Source: Thermococcus sp. (GTDB lineage Archaea > Methanobacteriota_B > Thermococci > Thermococcales > Thermococcaceae). Taken from it: a stretch of 5,665 bases of DNA. The position numbers and the translations under genes were made by a program. The notes under the pieces were generated by a model, which saw only the letters and a list, made by a program, of their open reading frames with translations, was not told the origin of the DNA and ran no database searches. Shown one piece after another: positions 4,726 to 5,665 of this stretch. Every line of letters begins with the position of its first letter. Positions within the stretch are counted from its first letter, which is position 1. Where the stretch lies: positions 1 through 5,665 of the forward strand of contig JALVUT010000444.1 of assembly GCA_027035445.1 (NCBI GenBank), read 5' to 3'.

Positions 4726-5665
4726 TCACCAATGGAAATACACTTCATAAGTGTCCATTCGGTGATCTTTATACCAGTATTTGAGTCCTTTCCCATTATA
4801 GACCTTTAAATATGGCGGAACTGCATTGCTATTCCCTGCCGCCCTGTATAGCGTTATCGAGACATCAGCTTCAACACTATCGTATCCAACTCCAAAAGTC
4901 AGTGTAACTGACTGAACCATCCATCCTTCTCCATTTTTGTTAACTATAAAGCTAAGAGTCTGAGGGTTATTGGTTATGGTTCCATACACTGAAGGAACAG
5001 CCGGCGGATTTTCTGCACTTGTTGGGCCGTTAACAAGGTTATAGATGTATTTAGGAACGAGTACGTATTCCGTGACGCCCAACCATGAGGACGCAACCAT
5101 ATAGGCATCCATCTCGTACTCAACTTTTGCCTTTACCACCTCCTTCCTGTATTGAGATGAGTATGTGTTGTCAAAGTAGATGCAACTGTCACTGTGGGCA
5201 AGAGCTATCTTTTTTCCGTCTTTCTCCCATGAATGCGGATCAGGACCCCCCACTATAACATACTGATGAAAAGAGTCATACCACAGTCCCGTTGGCTTAC
5301 CTGTGCTCACCCCACTTTCCAGGCACCACCCTACCTTTGTCCAAGGAGCTGCATGAATGACCCCGGCTGGTAGTATGGCTGAGGAGTATTCAACGTATGC
5401 GGGTGACTCGGTATAAATTATGCCATCTTTAATACGTACTGCCCTTTTGCCTTTCTCTTTCCACTTCATCAGAGTCAGCGCATTGGACTTCATCCTTAGG
5501 ATGTCTTCCTTGGACAGCGTCCTCTCAGTGAGTTTCAGCTGTACTCTTAGATTTTTTGTTATCGGCTTACTCGGTTCGAAGTTTACAAACTCGCCTCCAC
5601 TGTAAAGCCTCCCGTTTATAACTCCAACAACCCCAATGAAATAGCTCCTATCCTTGAAAACAGTT
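4726..5665 (-). CDS. Unrecognised protein, C-terminal 312 residues (5' end off window)
   Basis: I do not recognise this family. The frame is open from the right edge to TGA at 4728-4726. The Met at 5493 has no ribosome binding site, and the 57 preceding codons are protein-like, so it is probably internal. The visible part is rich in Tyr, Trp, Val, Gly, Ser and Pro with alternating hydrophobic residues, suggesting mainly beta structure. Exceptions are a charged, helix-prone stretch (fragment residues about 44-72) and a Pro/Asn-rich loop (about 211-235, NGPTSAENPPAVP). It has two cysteines (fragment residues 114 and 161), no transmembrane segment, and ends in YEVYFHW. An extracellular or cell-surface role is plausible but unproven, as the N-terminus is missing. 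Base composition is lower in GC than tmcA: bases 4921-4980 have 22 G/C in 60, against 34 in 60 at 3601-3660. Possible lateral acquisition is an inference. Confidence 0.75.
   Translation of the reverse strand, partial: TVFKDRSYFIGVVGVINGRLYSGGEFVNFEPSKPITKNLRVQLKLTERTLSKEDILRMKSNALTLMKWKEKGKRAVRIKDGIIYTESPAYVEYSSAILPAGVIHAAPWTKVGWCLESGVSTGKPTGLWYDSFHQYVIVGGPDPHSWEKDGKKIALAHSDSCIYFDNTYSSQYRKEVVKAKVEYEMDAYMVASSWLGVTEYVLVPKYIYNLVNGPTSAENPPAVPSVYGTITNNPQTLSFIVNKNGEGWMVQSVTLTFGVGYDSVEADVSITLYRAAGNSNAVPPYLKVYNGKGLKYWYKDHRMDTYEVYFHW

Noticed and set aside
5491..5493. ATG at 5493 as the start of the right-edge gene
   Set aside because: There is no ribosome binding site before it, and the frame continues open and protein-like to the window edge.

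Overview
The window looks like chromosomal DNA from a hyperthermophilic euryarchaeon of the Thermococcales, most likely Thermococcus. The basis is the archaeal promoter layout (T/A-rich TATA boxes about 25 bases before the expected transcript starts), strong GGAGG/GGTGA ribosome binding sites, short leaders, an archaeal-type TmcA, and tandem NYN-domain proteins. The tmcA coding region is fairly GC-rich for Thermococcales. The genus is an inference from general knowledge, not from a database match.

All five genes read on the minus strand, so transcription runs from high to low coordinates. From right to left: (i) 5665-4726, the C-terminal part of a protein I do not recognise, aromatic-rich and visibly more AT-rich than its neighbour; (ii) 4676-2241, tmcA, the RNA cytidine acetyltransferase, with its own promoter overlapping the T-rich terminator of the gene before it; (iii) 2152-1640 and 1643-1131, two 170-residue NYN-domain (DUF88/LabA-like, predicted RNase) paralogues joined by a 4-base GTGA overlap and sharing one promoter; (iv) 1130-874, a spacer with T-tract termination signals, a small hairpin and the thiB promoter; (v) 873-1, most of thiB, the thiamine-binding protein of an ABC transporter, continuing past the left edge.

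The most interesting item is the NYN pair. The two proteins are about two thirds identical over the domain. The downstream copy keeps the full set of acidic active-site residues expected of the family, while the upstream copy has Gly, Asn and Glu at three of these places. This suggests a co-translated pair of one active and one inactive subunit. The nucleotide pattern also hints at local gene conversion. tmcA, the NYN pair and thiB appear to be separate transcription units. tmcA and the NYN pair both concern RNA, but nothing here shows that they work together. No tRNA, rRNA, CRISPR array, insertion sequence or recognisable C/D box RNA was seen.
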